A stretch of DNA of 18,199 bases from an uncultured Lachnospiraceae bacterium (GCA_902783735.1 CACZSE010000016.1:1-18199); one strand, 5' to 3'. Shown: positions 6,471 to 14,448, numbered from the stretch's first letter. Numbers and translations are program-made. Notes: generated by a model not told the origin, from the sequence alone.

Positions 6471-7683
6471 CAAACTCAGCATTTCCTTGAGAGAAGAGAT
6501 CACCGACAAATTGGAGTTTTGTAAAGAACTTACGGACGATGAACTTGAGGAGATCATTGCGGGAAAGATCAGTGAATACAGCAAAAAAGAGCATCTTACA
6601 TTAGAAGAGAGGGTCGGGATAGGCAGGAAGATACTCAATTCAATGAGAAGACTCGACGTACTTCAGGAACTGATAGATGACAAGGATGTCACTGAGATCA
6701 TGGTGAACGGTTACGATACCATATTTGTAGAAAAAGCGGGACGCCTTACAAGATCGTCGAAAAGATTTGAATCCGATACCCGGTTTAAGGATGTGATACA
6801 GCAGATCGTGGCAGCCTGTAACAGGGCGGTAAATGACGCATCTCCCATAGTGGATGCCCGTCTTATGGACGGTTCGAGAGTAAATGTGGTCCTTAATCCC
6901 GTAGCAATAAACGGACCAATCCTCACTATCAGAAGATTTCCGCAAAAGCCGCTCTCAATGGACAGACTTACAGAGATCGGTTCGTTACAAAAAGAGCAGG
7001 CAGAGTTTTTGGATAAGCTGGTAAAGGCAGGATATAACATCCTGGTCAGTGGAGGAACCGGAAGTGGAAAGACTACATTTTTGAACGCATTGTCCTCTTA
7101 TATCCCTCATGATGAGAGGATCATAACGATCGAAGACAGCGCAGAGCTTCAGATACAGGGCATATCAAATCTGGTAAGACTTGAGACAAAAAATTCAAAT
7201 GCAGATGGATGCAGCCCCATAACCATAAGAGATCTTATAAAAAGCAGTCTGCGCATGAGACCTGATCGCATCGTGGTAGGTGAAGTAAGAGGAGCAGAAG
7301 CCATGGATATGATCTGTTCAGCCATGAACTGCGGTCATGACGGGAGCATGTCCACCGTGCATGCAAACAGTGCTTCGGACACAATAGCAAGACTTGAGAC
7401 CATGATCTTAATGGCTGCGGAATTGCCGGTATACGCCATAAGACGTCAGATAAGCGGAGGTGTGGATATCATCATTCACCTCGGAAGGCTGAGGGATAAG
7501 ACCAGAAAAGTATTGGAGATAACTGAGGTGGACAGATTTGAGGATGGTGAGGTTATCTTAAATCCCTTGTACAGATTTGAAGAGGATGAGGACTCTACGG
7601 CGGATCATGTGACAGGCAGATTAAAAAAGACAGGGAGACTGATACATGAAGAAAAACTTAAAGCTGCGGGCATTGCATGCTGA
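6457..7683 (+). CDS. tadA: TadA/CpaF-type pilus assembly ATPase
   Basis: This 408-residue secretion ATPase of the GspE/VirB11 superfamily powers Flp pilus assembly at the membrane. Walker A is GGTGSGKT (199-206), the Asp box is 'ITIEDSAELQ' (223-232), Walker B is 'RIVVGEVRG' (271-279, Glu276), and the His box is 'GHDGSMSTVHAN' (293-304). The N-terminal part (about 65-165, 'VTEIMVNGYDTIFVEKAGRL') is the usual CpaF N-domain. I start it at the ATG at 6457 because GGGAGG at 6442-6447 sits nine bases upstream. A GTG at 6433 in the same frame lacks a ribosome site and would add eight residues. It overlaps tadZ by 14 bases and the next gene by 38. Confidence 0.95.
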   Translation: MSRLDKLSISLREEITDKLEFCKELTDDELEEIIAGKISEYSKKEHLTLEERVGIGRKILNSMRRLDVLQELIDDKDVTEIMVNGYDTIFVEKAGRLTRSSKRFESDTRFKDVIQQIVAACNRAVNDASPIVDARLMDGSRVNVVLNPVAINGPILTIRRFPQKPLSMDRLTEIGSLQKEQAEFLDKLVKAGYNILVSGGTGSGKTTFLNALSSYIPHDERIITIEDSAELQIQGISNLVRLETKNSNADGCSPITIRDLIKSSLRMRPDRIVVGEVRGAEAMDMICSAMNCGHDGSMSTVHANSASDTIARLETMILMAAELPVYAIRRQISGGVDIIIHLGRLRDKTRKVLEITEVDRFEDGEVILNPLYRFEEDEDSTADHVTGRLKKTGRLIHEEKLKAAGIAC

Positions 7684-8407
7684 TATCGGGGCATTTGCAA
7701 AAGAGGATATTCTGTATGCCCTTCAGGGCATGGCTCTTGTAGGTGTTTTCGGATATTTTTTCTACAAATCTCTTATTATCACGTTAATGGCACTGCCGCT
7801 CAGTCTGTTTTTTGTCAGATACAAGAGACAAAAACAGACCGTTAAGAAAAGAAATGAGCTGCGTATACAGTTTAAGGAAGCGCTGGTTTCGATCAACGGC
7901 TCCTACAGGGCGGGATATTCTCTGGAAAATGCATTTATTGAAGCTGAAAAAGACATGAGCACATTTTACGGAAAGAAGGGACATATTGTAAAAGAACTTA
8001 AAGCGATCCGTCTGGGTCTTGGAAACAATGTGCCTCTTACCAGACTCATAGAAGACATGGGAGTACGTACAGGTGTCTCGGATATCAGGGAATTTGCCTC
8101 GATTTTGGTAATAGGAAAACAGACGGGAGGAAATATCGCGGACATGATAGAGACATTTATCAATGTGGCACAGGATAAAGTCAGTGCTATGCAGGAGATA
8201 GAGACCATGATCGCTGCAAAGAAGATGGAACAGAAGATCATGAGCATGGTTCCCTTTTTCATCATCTTTTACATAGATGCAACAAGTAAAGGCTTTTTTG
8301 ATGTACTTTACAACAATTTGGCCGGAAGGATGATCATGACCGTATGTCTTTTTCTTTACATAGTAAGTGTGTTCATGGCTCAGAAGATTACGGATATAAG
8401 GATATAA
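7646..8407 (+). CDS. tadB: TadB-like inner-membrane platform protein (T2SF domain)
   Basis: This 253-residue protein has two adjacent N-terminal membrane segments (about 24-58), a cytoplasmic helical T2SF/GspF domain (about 73-195) and two C-terminal segments (about 201-218 and 227-245). The T2SF part contains 'FKEALVSINGSYRAGYSLENAF' and 'FASILVIGKQTGGNIADMIE', typical of TadB. TadB and TadC form the platform that couples the TadA ATPase to pilin extraction. GGGAG at 7633-7637, eight bases upstream, supports the start within the end of tadA. Confidence 0.85.
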   Translation: MKKNLKLRALHADIGAFAKEDILYALQGMALVGVFGYFFYKSLIITLMALPLSLFFVRYKRQKQTVKKRNELRIQFKEALVSINGSYRAGYSLENAFIEAEKDMSTFYGKKGHIVKELKAIRLGLGNNVPLTRLIEDMGVRTGVSDIREFASILVIGKQTGGNIADMIETFINVAQDKVSAMQEIETMIAAKKMEQKIMSMVPFFIIFYIDATSKGFFDVLYNNLAGRMIMTVCLFLYIVSVFMAQKITDIRI

Positions 8408-8409
8408 AG

Positions 8410-9783
8410 ATGGAAGAAATTTTAAACAGGGCAGCAGATCACATATATGATCTGATATCGGGAATCAACAAAAATCGACGGTTAAGTGTAGGGCATGCTC
8501 ACATGGTGACCATGTTGACCGGACTTAACCCGGGGACAGAAAAAGAAGAGCTGTTAAGAAATTATTATACGGACAAGATAAAAAAAGTAATTATTGTATT
8601 GCTTGCAGCTCTTTTTCTTATAGCAGCTTCATATTTCAGTTCAAAAAACGGTTCAAGGATCGAGCATGAAGCAAAGCTTATAAGACATGACTATGGTGAA
8701 AACTCATACAGTAAACAACTGACGGCTGTTACCGGAGAAAGTGAATATGATATCGATGTGACTGTAAAGGAGCGAATATATTCTAAAGAGCAGACTAAGG
8801 AGTTGTTTGAGAGATTAAGTCCCGAGCTTGAAAAGATAATATTGGGAGAAAACGAATCTTTAGATCATGTTACATCCGACTTGAATATCGTTTCAAGAGT
8901 AGAGGGGTATCCCTTTACATTAAGATGGGAAAGCAGGGACTATGCTGTAATACATGAGGACGGAACCATCGTAAAGGATGAGGTTTCCGATATGGGGACG
9001 GATGCGCAGCTGATTTGCATTCTGACCTATGAAGACAGTTCGTTTGAAAAATCCTTCATGATAAGGATATATCCGGAGAAGATATCTCCCCTGCAGGAGG
9101 AAAAAAACAGCATAATCGCATCCATTCAGAAGAATCAGGAAGAAACAAAAACAGATGAATATCTGACTTTGCCGAAAGAAGTAGGCGAAAAACAGATCAC
9201 CTGGAAAGAAGCAGAAAAGCCGACAACGGCGATAATGGCCATATTGTCGTTGATCACTGTCATAGGAATATGGTGGGGCATGGATAATGATCTGGCAGGT
9301 AAATATGAGAAGAGAGATCAGTCACTTCGCCTTGAATATTCGGAATTTGTCAGCAAACTGCAGTTACTTATAAGTTCCGGAATGACTCTGCGACCGGCAT
9401 TTGAACGAATGGGTGCTGATTATAGATCGGCTTTGAAAGAAGGACATGACAAGAAGTATGTCTATGAAGAACTTTTGGTGTGCTTAAAAAGGCTTAAAGA
9501 AGGTGCTTCTGAAGCGGAAGTTTATACGATGTTTGGAGACAGATGCGGTCAGATCACATATAAAAAGCTCATGACTTTGTTAACGCAGAATCTGAGAAAA
9601 GGTACCGGAAAGATCGTATCCGCTCTAAGCTATGAGACAAAAGCAGCATTCGAAGAACAGAAACATATTGCCAAAAGGATGGGGGACGAGGCTCAGACAA
9701 AGCTTTTGTTTCCAATGATCATAATGTTAAGCATAGTCATGATCATTATCATGATACCGGCTTATTTTTCTTTCGGAGCATAA
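8410..9783 (+). CDS. tadC: TadC-like platform protein with large extracytoplasmic Ig-like insert
   Basis: This 457-residue protein (start at 8410, AAGGA at 8398-8402; an ATG at 8344 in frame lies inside tadB without a ribosome site) has a TadC-type T2SF domain at about 305-430 ('FVSKLQLLISSGMTLRPAFERM'). Membrane segments lie at about 58-76, 273-290 and 433-452. By the positive-inside rule, residues 77-271 are outside the membrane. Part of this region (about 155-222) reads like an atrophied bacterial Ig-type domain: 'LRWESRDYAVIHEDGTIV', then an alternating strand pattern ending 'FMIRIYP'. Ordinary TadC proteins are near 300 residues with short loops. The preceding 57 residues are cytoplasmic. 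The domain type is inferred from pattern only. Confidence 0.85.
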   Translation: MEEILNRAADHIYDLISGINKNRRLSVGHAHMVTMLTGLNPGTEKEELLRNYYTDKIKKVIIVLLAALFLIAASYFSSKNGSRIEHEAKLIRHDYGENSYSKQLTAVTGESEYDIDVTVKERIYSKEQTKELFERLSPELEKIILGENESLDHVTSDLNIVSRVEGYPFTLRWESRDYAVIHEDGTIVKDEVSDMGTDAQLICILTYEDSSFEKSFMIRIYPEKISPLQEEKNSIIASIQKNQEETKTDEYLTLPKEVGEKQITWKEAEKPTTAIMAILSLITVIGIWWGMDNDLAGKYEKRDQSLRLEYSEFVSKLQLLISSGMTLRPAFERMGADYRSALKEGHDKKYVYEELLVCLKRLKEGASEAEVYTMFGDRCGQITYKKLMTLLTQNLRKGTGKIVSALSYETKAAFEEQKHIAKRMGDEAQTKLLFPMIIMLSIVMIIIMIPAYFSFGA

Positions 9784-9798
9784 TAAAAAAGGAAGGAT

Positions 9799-9981
9799 AT
9801 GAAGATGAGAGGACTAAAGGATCTAAAACAATTTATTAAAGAAGAAGACGGAATGGGAACGGTTGAGATCATACTCATAATAGTTGTACTTATCAGCCTG
9901 GTCATCATTTTTAAGTCTCAACTGACAAATCTTGTGAATACAATATTCCAGAAGATCACATCACAGGCGAATACGATTTAG
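9799..9981 (+). CDS. flp: Flp-family major pilin precursor
   Basis: This 60-residue prepilin has a short basic leader and the Flp signature, 'EDGMGTVEIILIIVVLISLVI'. Cleavage after Gly18 gives a mature 42-residue pilin beginning MGTVE with Glu at +5, followed by one hydrophobic helix. This is the usual size of Flp pilins and the likely main subunit of the pilus. AAGGA elements occur twice (9789-9793 and 9793-9797). The ATG at 9805 (58 residues, spacing 7) is as plausible as 9799. It follows tadC by 15 bases and its stop is three bases before the next ATG. Confidence 0.88.
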   Translation: MKMRGLKDLKQFIKEEDGMGTVEIILIIVVLISLVIIFKSQLTNLVNTIFQKITSQANTI

Positions 9982-9984
9982 GCC

Positions 9985-11409
9985 ATGAAAAAGCTTAAGG
10001 GATATATAACCGTATATCTGTCGATGATATTGGGGCTGCTCATAACACTGACACTTACTGTGATCGAAGGAGTCAGAAGACAAACGGCCCGCATGGAGAC
10101 CGAATGCGTTATGGATGCGGGATTGAGCAGCATATTTGCGGAATATCACAGAGAAATGGTTAAACAGTACGGATTATTGTTTATTGATGATTCTTACGGA
10201 GCATCACCCGGTACGGATAACACAAGATCTCATTTGCTCGAATATATGAATCTGAACTTCAGAGCAAACGACATGACTAAGGACCTTACGGGCTTAAGAG
10301 CCGATAATGCGAAGCTTTCGGAAGTAAGCTTTGCTTCCGATGACAGCGGAACCGTGCTCAGATACCAGATCGTCCGTTACATGAAATCAAAGACAGGGGC
10401 GGAGCTTTTATTAAATGAAGGCTTCGATCCCATAGATCCGGATGAGGTCATCGACCTGTATGATGATTATGAAGAAAAAAGAGATGATCTGTCCGGAGAG
10501 ATTGATGAGATCGTGGATGAGTACAATTTGGGTCTTACGGAGGGTGAAGATCCGGTAGAGATCAGTAATCCTGCAGATGCCGTTGAGAGATTATCTTCTT
10601 CAAGTGCCTTGTTCTACGCATGTAAAGACTTGAATTCAATATCGAATCGTTCGACAGATCTGTCTTCTCTTATAAGTAAGAGACAGTATCCCGAGGGCTT
10701 CGGACTGTATGAGGGGCAGAAGTCCCCTTACAGTCCGGTTGATGAGGCTTATTTTAACGGATATCTTTTTGATAAGCTCGGCTATCGGGGTAAAGAAAAA
10801 GAAGAGGCATGCCTGAATTACCAGATTGAGTATCTGATCGAGGGAAAGGATTCGGATCTGAAAAACCTTGAAGAGATAGCAGAAAAGATCTTTAAGATCA
10901 GATATGTTACCAATCTGACTCATCTGTATTCAAGTCCGGGAAAAATAAACGAAGCAAACGAAATGGCTATTGCGGCGTCTTTAGTCATAGCACAGCCGGA
11001 GCTTATTGAGGCTGTTAAGCATTCCATTATCCTGGCATGGGCGTATGCCGAAAGTGCAAAGGACTTAAGGATTCTTTTTGACGGTCATAAGCTGGCAGTG
11101 ACTAAGACCGAGCAGGACTGGAACACGCCGCTCTCACAGATAATGGATTTCAGATCCCATCTGGGTGAGTACAGAATACCTTCGGGAACCATGGCATATA
11201 AAGACTTTTTATACAGTTTCATATTCTTTGAGAACAAAAAGAAATGCAATATGCGACTCATGGATGTCATGGAGATGGATATAAGACTGACAAACGGTAA
11301 TGCAAATTTCAGGATGAACGATCAGATATACCAGTTAAAGGCAAGAGTAAATGTTTCGGGCAGTTATGGATATGGATACGAGATAACAAGATCCTATTCA
11401 TACAGATAA
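9985..11409 (+). CDS. DUF5702-like TadE/TadG-type pseudopilin
   Basis: This 474-residue protein has a single N-terminal membrane helix (about 7-30, 'YITVYLSMILGLLITLTLTV') after a KKLKG leader. A large extracytoplasmic domain follows, with acidic, mostly helical sequence. The stretch 'YHREMVKQYGLLFIDDSYG' (near 54-72) is typical of DUF5702 proteins as I remember them from Clostridia Tad loci. The leader resembles that of class III prepilins, G|YITV, but position +5 is Tyr instead of Glu. No good Shine-Dalgarno precedes the ATG. The flp stop at 9979-9981 is three bases away, so translation is probably coupled to flp. The function is unknown; a minor or tip-type pilus component is the inference. 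Confidence 0.65.
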   Translation: MKKLKGYITVYLSMILGLLITLTLTVIEGVRRQTARMETECVMDAGLSSIFAEYHREMVKQYGLLFIDDSYGASPGTDNTRSHLLEYMNLNFRANDMTKDLTGLRADNAKLSEVSFASDDSGTVLRYQIVRYMKSKTGAELLLNEGFDPIDPDEVIDLYDDYEEKRDDLSGEIDEIVDEYNLGLTEGEDPVEISNPADAVERLSSSSALFYACKDLNSISNRSTDLSSLISKRQYPEGFGLYEGQKSPYSPVDEAYFNGYLFDKLGYRGKEKEEACLNYQIEYLIEGKDSDLKNLEEIAEKIFKIRYVTNLTHLYSSPGKINEANEMAIAASLVIAQPELIEAVKHSIILAWAYAESAKDLRILFDGHKLAVTKTEQDWNTPLSQIMDFRSHLGEYRIPSGTMAYKDFLYSFIFFENKKKCNMRLMDVMEMDIRLTNGNANFRMNDQIYQLKARVNVSGSYGYGYEITRSYSYR

Positions 11410-11432
11410 ATCTGTAAGGAGGAAAACGGGCG

Positions 11433-12221
11433 ATGTCCTTTTCGGTTAAAAAAATAAAAAACTTTTGTTCCCACAATTGTAACCATAGGCAAAATACAAA
11501 AACTCTTCAAGCATCTTCGAATGAATTTACAAACGCATATATAGAATTCCCTAAAAATCGCTTTCCGAAGAGGACGTCGCCCGTTTTCCTTAAGAAACTA
11601 AGGGCATCCATGACGGTAGAGGCATCAATAGCCATCCCTTTGTTCATATTCTTTATGATCAATCTGATGTCGCTTGTAAATGTTTTCAATCTGTATGGTA
11701 CAGAACTTTCCAAACTTCAGCAAAGTGCCAGAACAGCTTCTTATATGCAGTGTAACACTGAGGATATCGGAGCCGATACAGTAACATTTTTTAAATTTGT
11801 CCCCATAAAACCATACATCGGTTCCATAAACTATGCCACTTCAACAACTCTTGCATCCATGACCTACAGGAAATGGACCGGATATAATGTACTTTCCGGT
11901 TCTTCCGAAAGAACCGAAGAAGAATATGTCTATATTACCGAACATGGATACAGTTATCACAGAAGCAGAAACTGCAGACATCTGAAAGTGACGATACAGG
12001 CAGTGACGTTAAATGATATAGAGCTGATGAGGAACAGATCGGGGGGCAGATACAGACCGTGTGAAAGATGCGGAGGAAACTCAACAGGCATACTTTTTAT
12101 AACACCTGAAGGTGACAGATACCACAGCGACGCAGCCTGCAGCGGTTTAAAGAGGACAATAAGGACTGTCAAACTGTCGGAGGTCGGTTCGAGAACGCCC
12201 TGCAGCCAGTGTGGATATTAG
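11433..12221 (+). CDS. TadE-like pseudopilin with long leader and duplicated Cys/His module
   Basis: In this 262-residue protein, 'RASMTVEASIAIPLFIFFMI' (57-76) is a TadE-like prepilin segment: Ala58|Ser59 puts Glu63 at +5. The leader is unusually long (58 residues) and contains C12, H14, C16 and H18. A consensus AAGGAGG at 11416-11422 still supports the start at 11433. The C-terminus holds two copies of a module of about 45 residues. Copy 1 (166-213) has H176-x4-C181 and C210-x2-C213. Copy 2 (221-260) has H231-x4-C236 and C257-x2-C260. Each follows 'YIT..G..YH', then 'LK.TI..V.L', then 'PC..C'. The four-ligand set suggests zinc or other metal binding or disulphides outside the cell. I do not know a named function for this module. 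Confidence 0.75.
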   Translation: MSFSVKKIKNFCSHNCNHRQNTKTLQASSNEFTNAYIEFPKNRFPKRTSPVFLKKLRASMTVEASIAIPLFIFFMINLMSLVNVFNLYGTELSKLQQSARTASYMQCNTEDIGADTVTFFKFVPIKPYIGSINYATSTTLASMTYRKWTGYNVLSGSSERTEEEYVYITEHGYSYHRSRNCRHLKVTIQAVTLNDIELMRNRSGGRYRPCERCGGNSTGILFITPEGDRYHSDAACSGLKRTIRTVKLSEVGSRTPCSQCGY

Positions 12222-12234
12222 AAGGATGGAGTAT

Positions 12235-12690
12235 ATGAGTATTTGGATCTTAGTGATCATGTTGATGCTGACAACCATGTCAGTTGTTGATATCAGGAAA
12301 AAAGAATTGTCATTGTTTGGAGTGATGGCGCTTATTGTGATAAAGGCTTTAATGCTGTGTTTTATATGCTTTTTTAAGCAGGAAGACAAACCTGCAGACA
12401 CGGTCTTAAACTGGAGCACAGTCATAATATCAATGATTCCCGGTTTGATCTTTATGCTATCTCATATATTTATGCCTGAAAAGACAGGAGGTGCTGACGG
12501 CCCGGTACTGATAGGAGCACTTTTGGGTATGGATCCGGTCGGAATATATATCGCAACACTATCCATGACAATTGTGTCATTTGTTGTGATGATCATATTA
12601 AAGATGGCGGGGAAGGAAAAAGGCGCACGTATACCATATATACCCGTTATAAGCATCGCAACGGCCGCCGGATATCTGATACGGATCTGA
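12235..12690 (+). CDS. second, divergent A24-type prepilin peptidase
   Basis: This 151-residue, highly hydrophobic protein has about five membrane segments. It carries two candidate catalytic aspartates: Asp19 in 'SVVDIRKKELS', in the position of the D...iPN motif, and Asp88 in 'GGADGPVL', corresponding to GxGD. 'RIPYIPVI' near 132-138 resembles the family's 'iPfgPf' element. The motifs deviate from the first peptidase in this operon. AAGGA at 12222-12226 selects the ATG at 12235; the in-frame GTG at 12211 and ATG at 12226 are less likely. It lies between the two TadE-like genes, so processing of pseudopilins is a reasonable inference. Activity is unproven. Confidence 0.65.
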   Translation: MSIWILVIMLMLTTMSVVDIRKKELSLFGVMALIVIKALMLCFICFFKQEDKPADTVLNWSTVIISMIPGLIFMLSHIFMPEKTGGADGPVLIGALLGMDPVGIYIATLSMTIVSFVVMIILKMAGKEKGARIPYIPVISIATAAGYLIRI

Positions 12691-12721
12691 ATATCATATT
12701 TTGACATACGGAGATTAAGTC

Positions 12722-13147
12722 ATGAAGATCAAAAAAAAGAAGATTAAAGCCTATATGACAATTGAGGCATCGTTCATAGTTCCTGTCTGTACCATGATCA
12801 TTATCCTTACGATCATGTTTTTATTCTTTCTTTATAACAATTGTGTTGTATATCAGGATTGCTATATAGCGGCACTGAGAGGCAGTCAGATCATGGATGC
12901 TTCATCGGCTGAGGTTACGGGTAAAGTGAAAACCTACGCAAATGAACTTTTAGATAATCAGATATATCAATATACAGTCAGTCCTACGGTAGATGTAGGA
13001 ATGCTGAGCATAAAGGTCACAGCTCCGACTCGAATAGATCTGCCGTTTGCGAATATGGCGTTATATAACAGATCTGAAGCTTCTTCAAAAAGAGAAGCAA
13101 GTAGTACAAGGATCGATCCGACTGAGATAGTAAGAGCTGTCCACTAA
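12722..13147 (+). CDS. small TadE-like pseudopilin
   Basis: This 141-residue protein has a very basic leader (KIKKKKIKA) and the prepilin segment YMTIEASFIVPVCTMIIILT. Cleavage after Ala10 places Glu15 at +5. One membrane helix follows (about 17-39), then an extracytoplasmic domain of about 100 residues with the TadE-like pattern 'CYIAALRGSQIMDASSAEV' and a beta-rich end. It is a likely minor pilin of the Tad machine. GGAG at 12710-12713, eight bases upstream, supports the start. It sits 31 bases after the second peptidase and 21 bases before the FHA gene. Confidence 0.75.
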   Translation: MKIKKKKIKAYMTIEASFIVPVCTMIIILTIMFLFFLYNNCVVYQDCYIAALRGSQIMDASSAEVTGKVKTYANELLDNQIYQYTVSPTVDVGMLSIKVTAPTRIDLPFANMALYNRSEASSKREASSTRIDPTEIVRAVH

Positions 13148-13168
13148 AGAAACGGGAGAATGATAAAG

Positions 13169-14422
13169 ATGGAATTTAACATTATACAGGAATTTACCAA
13201 AAGATATATAACTTGTGAAAAAGAGGTAAGCGAGGATGAACAGTACCTGGTGTCGATGATTTCCTTAAATGATATAAGAGGGCTTTTATCCTGCAAAGAA
13301 ACCTATGACGGAAGCAAAAAACTCATGGCGTTTGACGTGACCAATATGCTCTCGCTAAAACATGAATACGAAAACAAAGAAATGAGCTTCCTTGAATTAA
13401 AGTCTTTGCTGCAAAGCATAAAGACCATATTTGAGCAGGCTGCACAATATTTTCTTGACGATCGTTATTTTGTTCTCGATCCGCAATATATATATAAAGA
13501 CCCATATGATGACTCGGTAAAGCTCTTATATGTGCCGGGCTGTAAGTGTAATGAGTCATTGCATTATCATGAACTCGCCGAGTTTTTACTTCAAAATGTG
13601 AACAGAAAGGAAAATGCATGCTTACAGACCGCATATCAGTTTTACCGGATGTGTTCAAGTGAGACCTTTTCTCTTCCGATGTTCATGAACATATTGGAAA
13701 AAGAAGAAAAAATGAACAGACGACAGATCTGTGAATATGATCGTGACGGCATTAAGGATGAAAATGATCTCATCCCGACTGCTGAAATAATGTCAGAAGA
13801 AGAGGATGAAGAAGATAAAGATGATGAGCGTATTTGGGTGAAACCTCTGAGTTTTACTGCCATAAGTCTTTTATTGGCTTCATTTACATGCTTTTATAAG
13901 GGGATATATTCCATGTATATTATGACTGCGCTTTGTGTATTCGCTTTGTTAACAGTCATATATACCGTAAAGTCGCTTATAAGATTTATTGAAAAGAAAA
14001 AAGAAGATTCCATCGTGATGCCAAAACAAAGAGTCACGGTAAAAGATTACTGGCCGCAAGACGAAGAGACCGAAGTCTTTAATGAAGAGACCGAGGTATT
14101 TACGCCTAATCGGGATCTGCAGGATGAGACAGGCATACGTCTCGAATGGAAAGAAAACAATATCTCAAAAAAATACATGATAAGGGATTTCCCTGTAACC
14201 ATAGGAAAGCTCATCGGCGAGGTGGATTGCAGGATTTCGGATTCGAGCATAAGCAGGCTTCATGCAAAGATCACCAAAAGAAATGACAAACTTGTCATTT
14301 TTGATCTTAACAGCACAAACGGAACAAGCGTGGACGGAGTCAGATTATCTCCGGGAGAGGAAACCGTCATAAACATGGAATCACGAATTTTGTTGGGAAA
14401 CGTGGTTCTTCGATTGGTGTAA
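13169..14422 (+). CDS. DUF6382-type protein with two membrane helices and FHA domain
   Basis: In this 417-residue protein, residues 1-180 resemble the DUF6382 domain that precedes FHA domains in Clostridia (from memory). A highly acidic linker (207-220) and two membrane helices (about 229-245 and 248-266) follow. After a basic stretch comes 'DEETEVFNEETEVF' (298-311). The FHA domain (about 324-417) has SRLH (362-365) and NSTNG (381-385); the usual GR is GK (346-347). FHA domains bind phosphothreonine. The tandem EETEVF resembles the ETTSVF phosphosite of mycobacterial GarA. As last gene of the operon it may link pilus activity to Ser/Thr kinases. GGGAG at 13154-13158 fits the ATG at 13169 (spacing 10) better than the ATG at 13160 (spacing 1). 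Confidence 0.8.
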   Translation: MEFNIIQEFTKRYITCEKEVSEDEQYLVSMISLNDIRGLLSCKETYDGSKKLMAFDVTNMLSLKHEYENKEMSFLELKSLLQSIKTIFEQAAQYFLDDRYFVLDPQYIYKDPYDDSVKLLYVPGCKCNESLHYHELAEFLLQNVNRKENACLQTAYQFYRMCSSETFSLPMFMNILEKEEKMNRRQICEYDRDGIKDENDLIPTAEIMSEEEDEEDKDDERIWVKPLSFTAISLLLASFTCFYKGIYSMYIMTALCVFALLTVIYTVKSLIRFIEKKKEDSIVMPKQRVTVKDYWPQDEETEVFNEETEVFTPNRDLQDETGIRLEWKENNISKKYMIRDFPVTIGKLIGEVDCRISDSSISRLHAKITKRNDKLVIFDLNSTNGTSVDGVRLSPGEETVINMESRILLGNVVLRLV

Positions 14423-14448
14423 TTAAACTATGAATAAATGTCCGAATC

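Noticed and set aside
8344..8409. ATG start of tadC 66 bases upstream, inside tadB
   Set aside because: It has no ribosome site, and the added residues look like out-of-frame tadB sequence. AAGGA seven bases before 8410 explains the start.
12701..12706. TTGACA before the small TadE-like gene as a -35 element
   Set aside because: A partner -10 would fall at about 12724-12729, in the coding sequence, and no TATAAT-like match is there; transcription from the operon promoter suffices.
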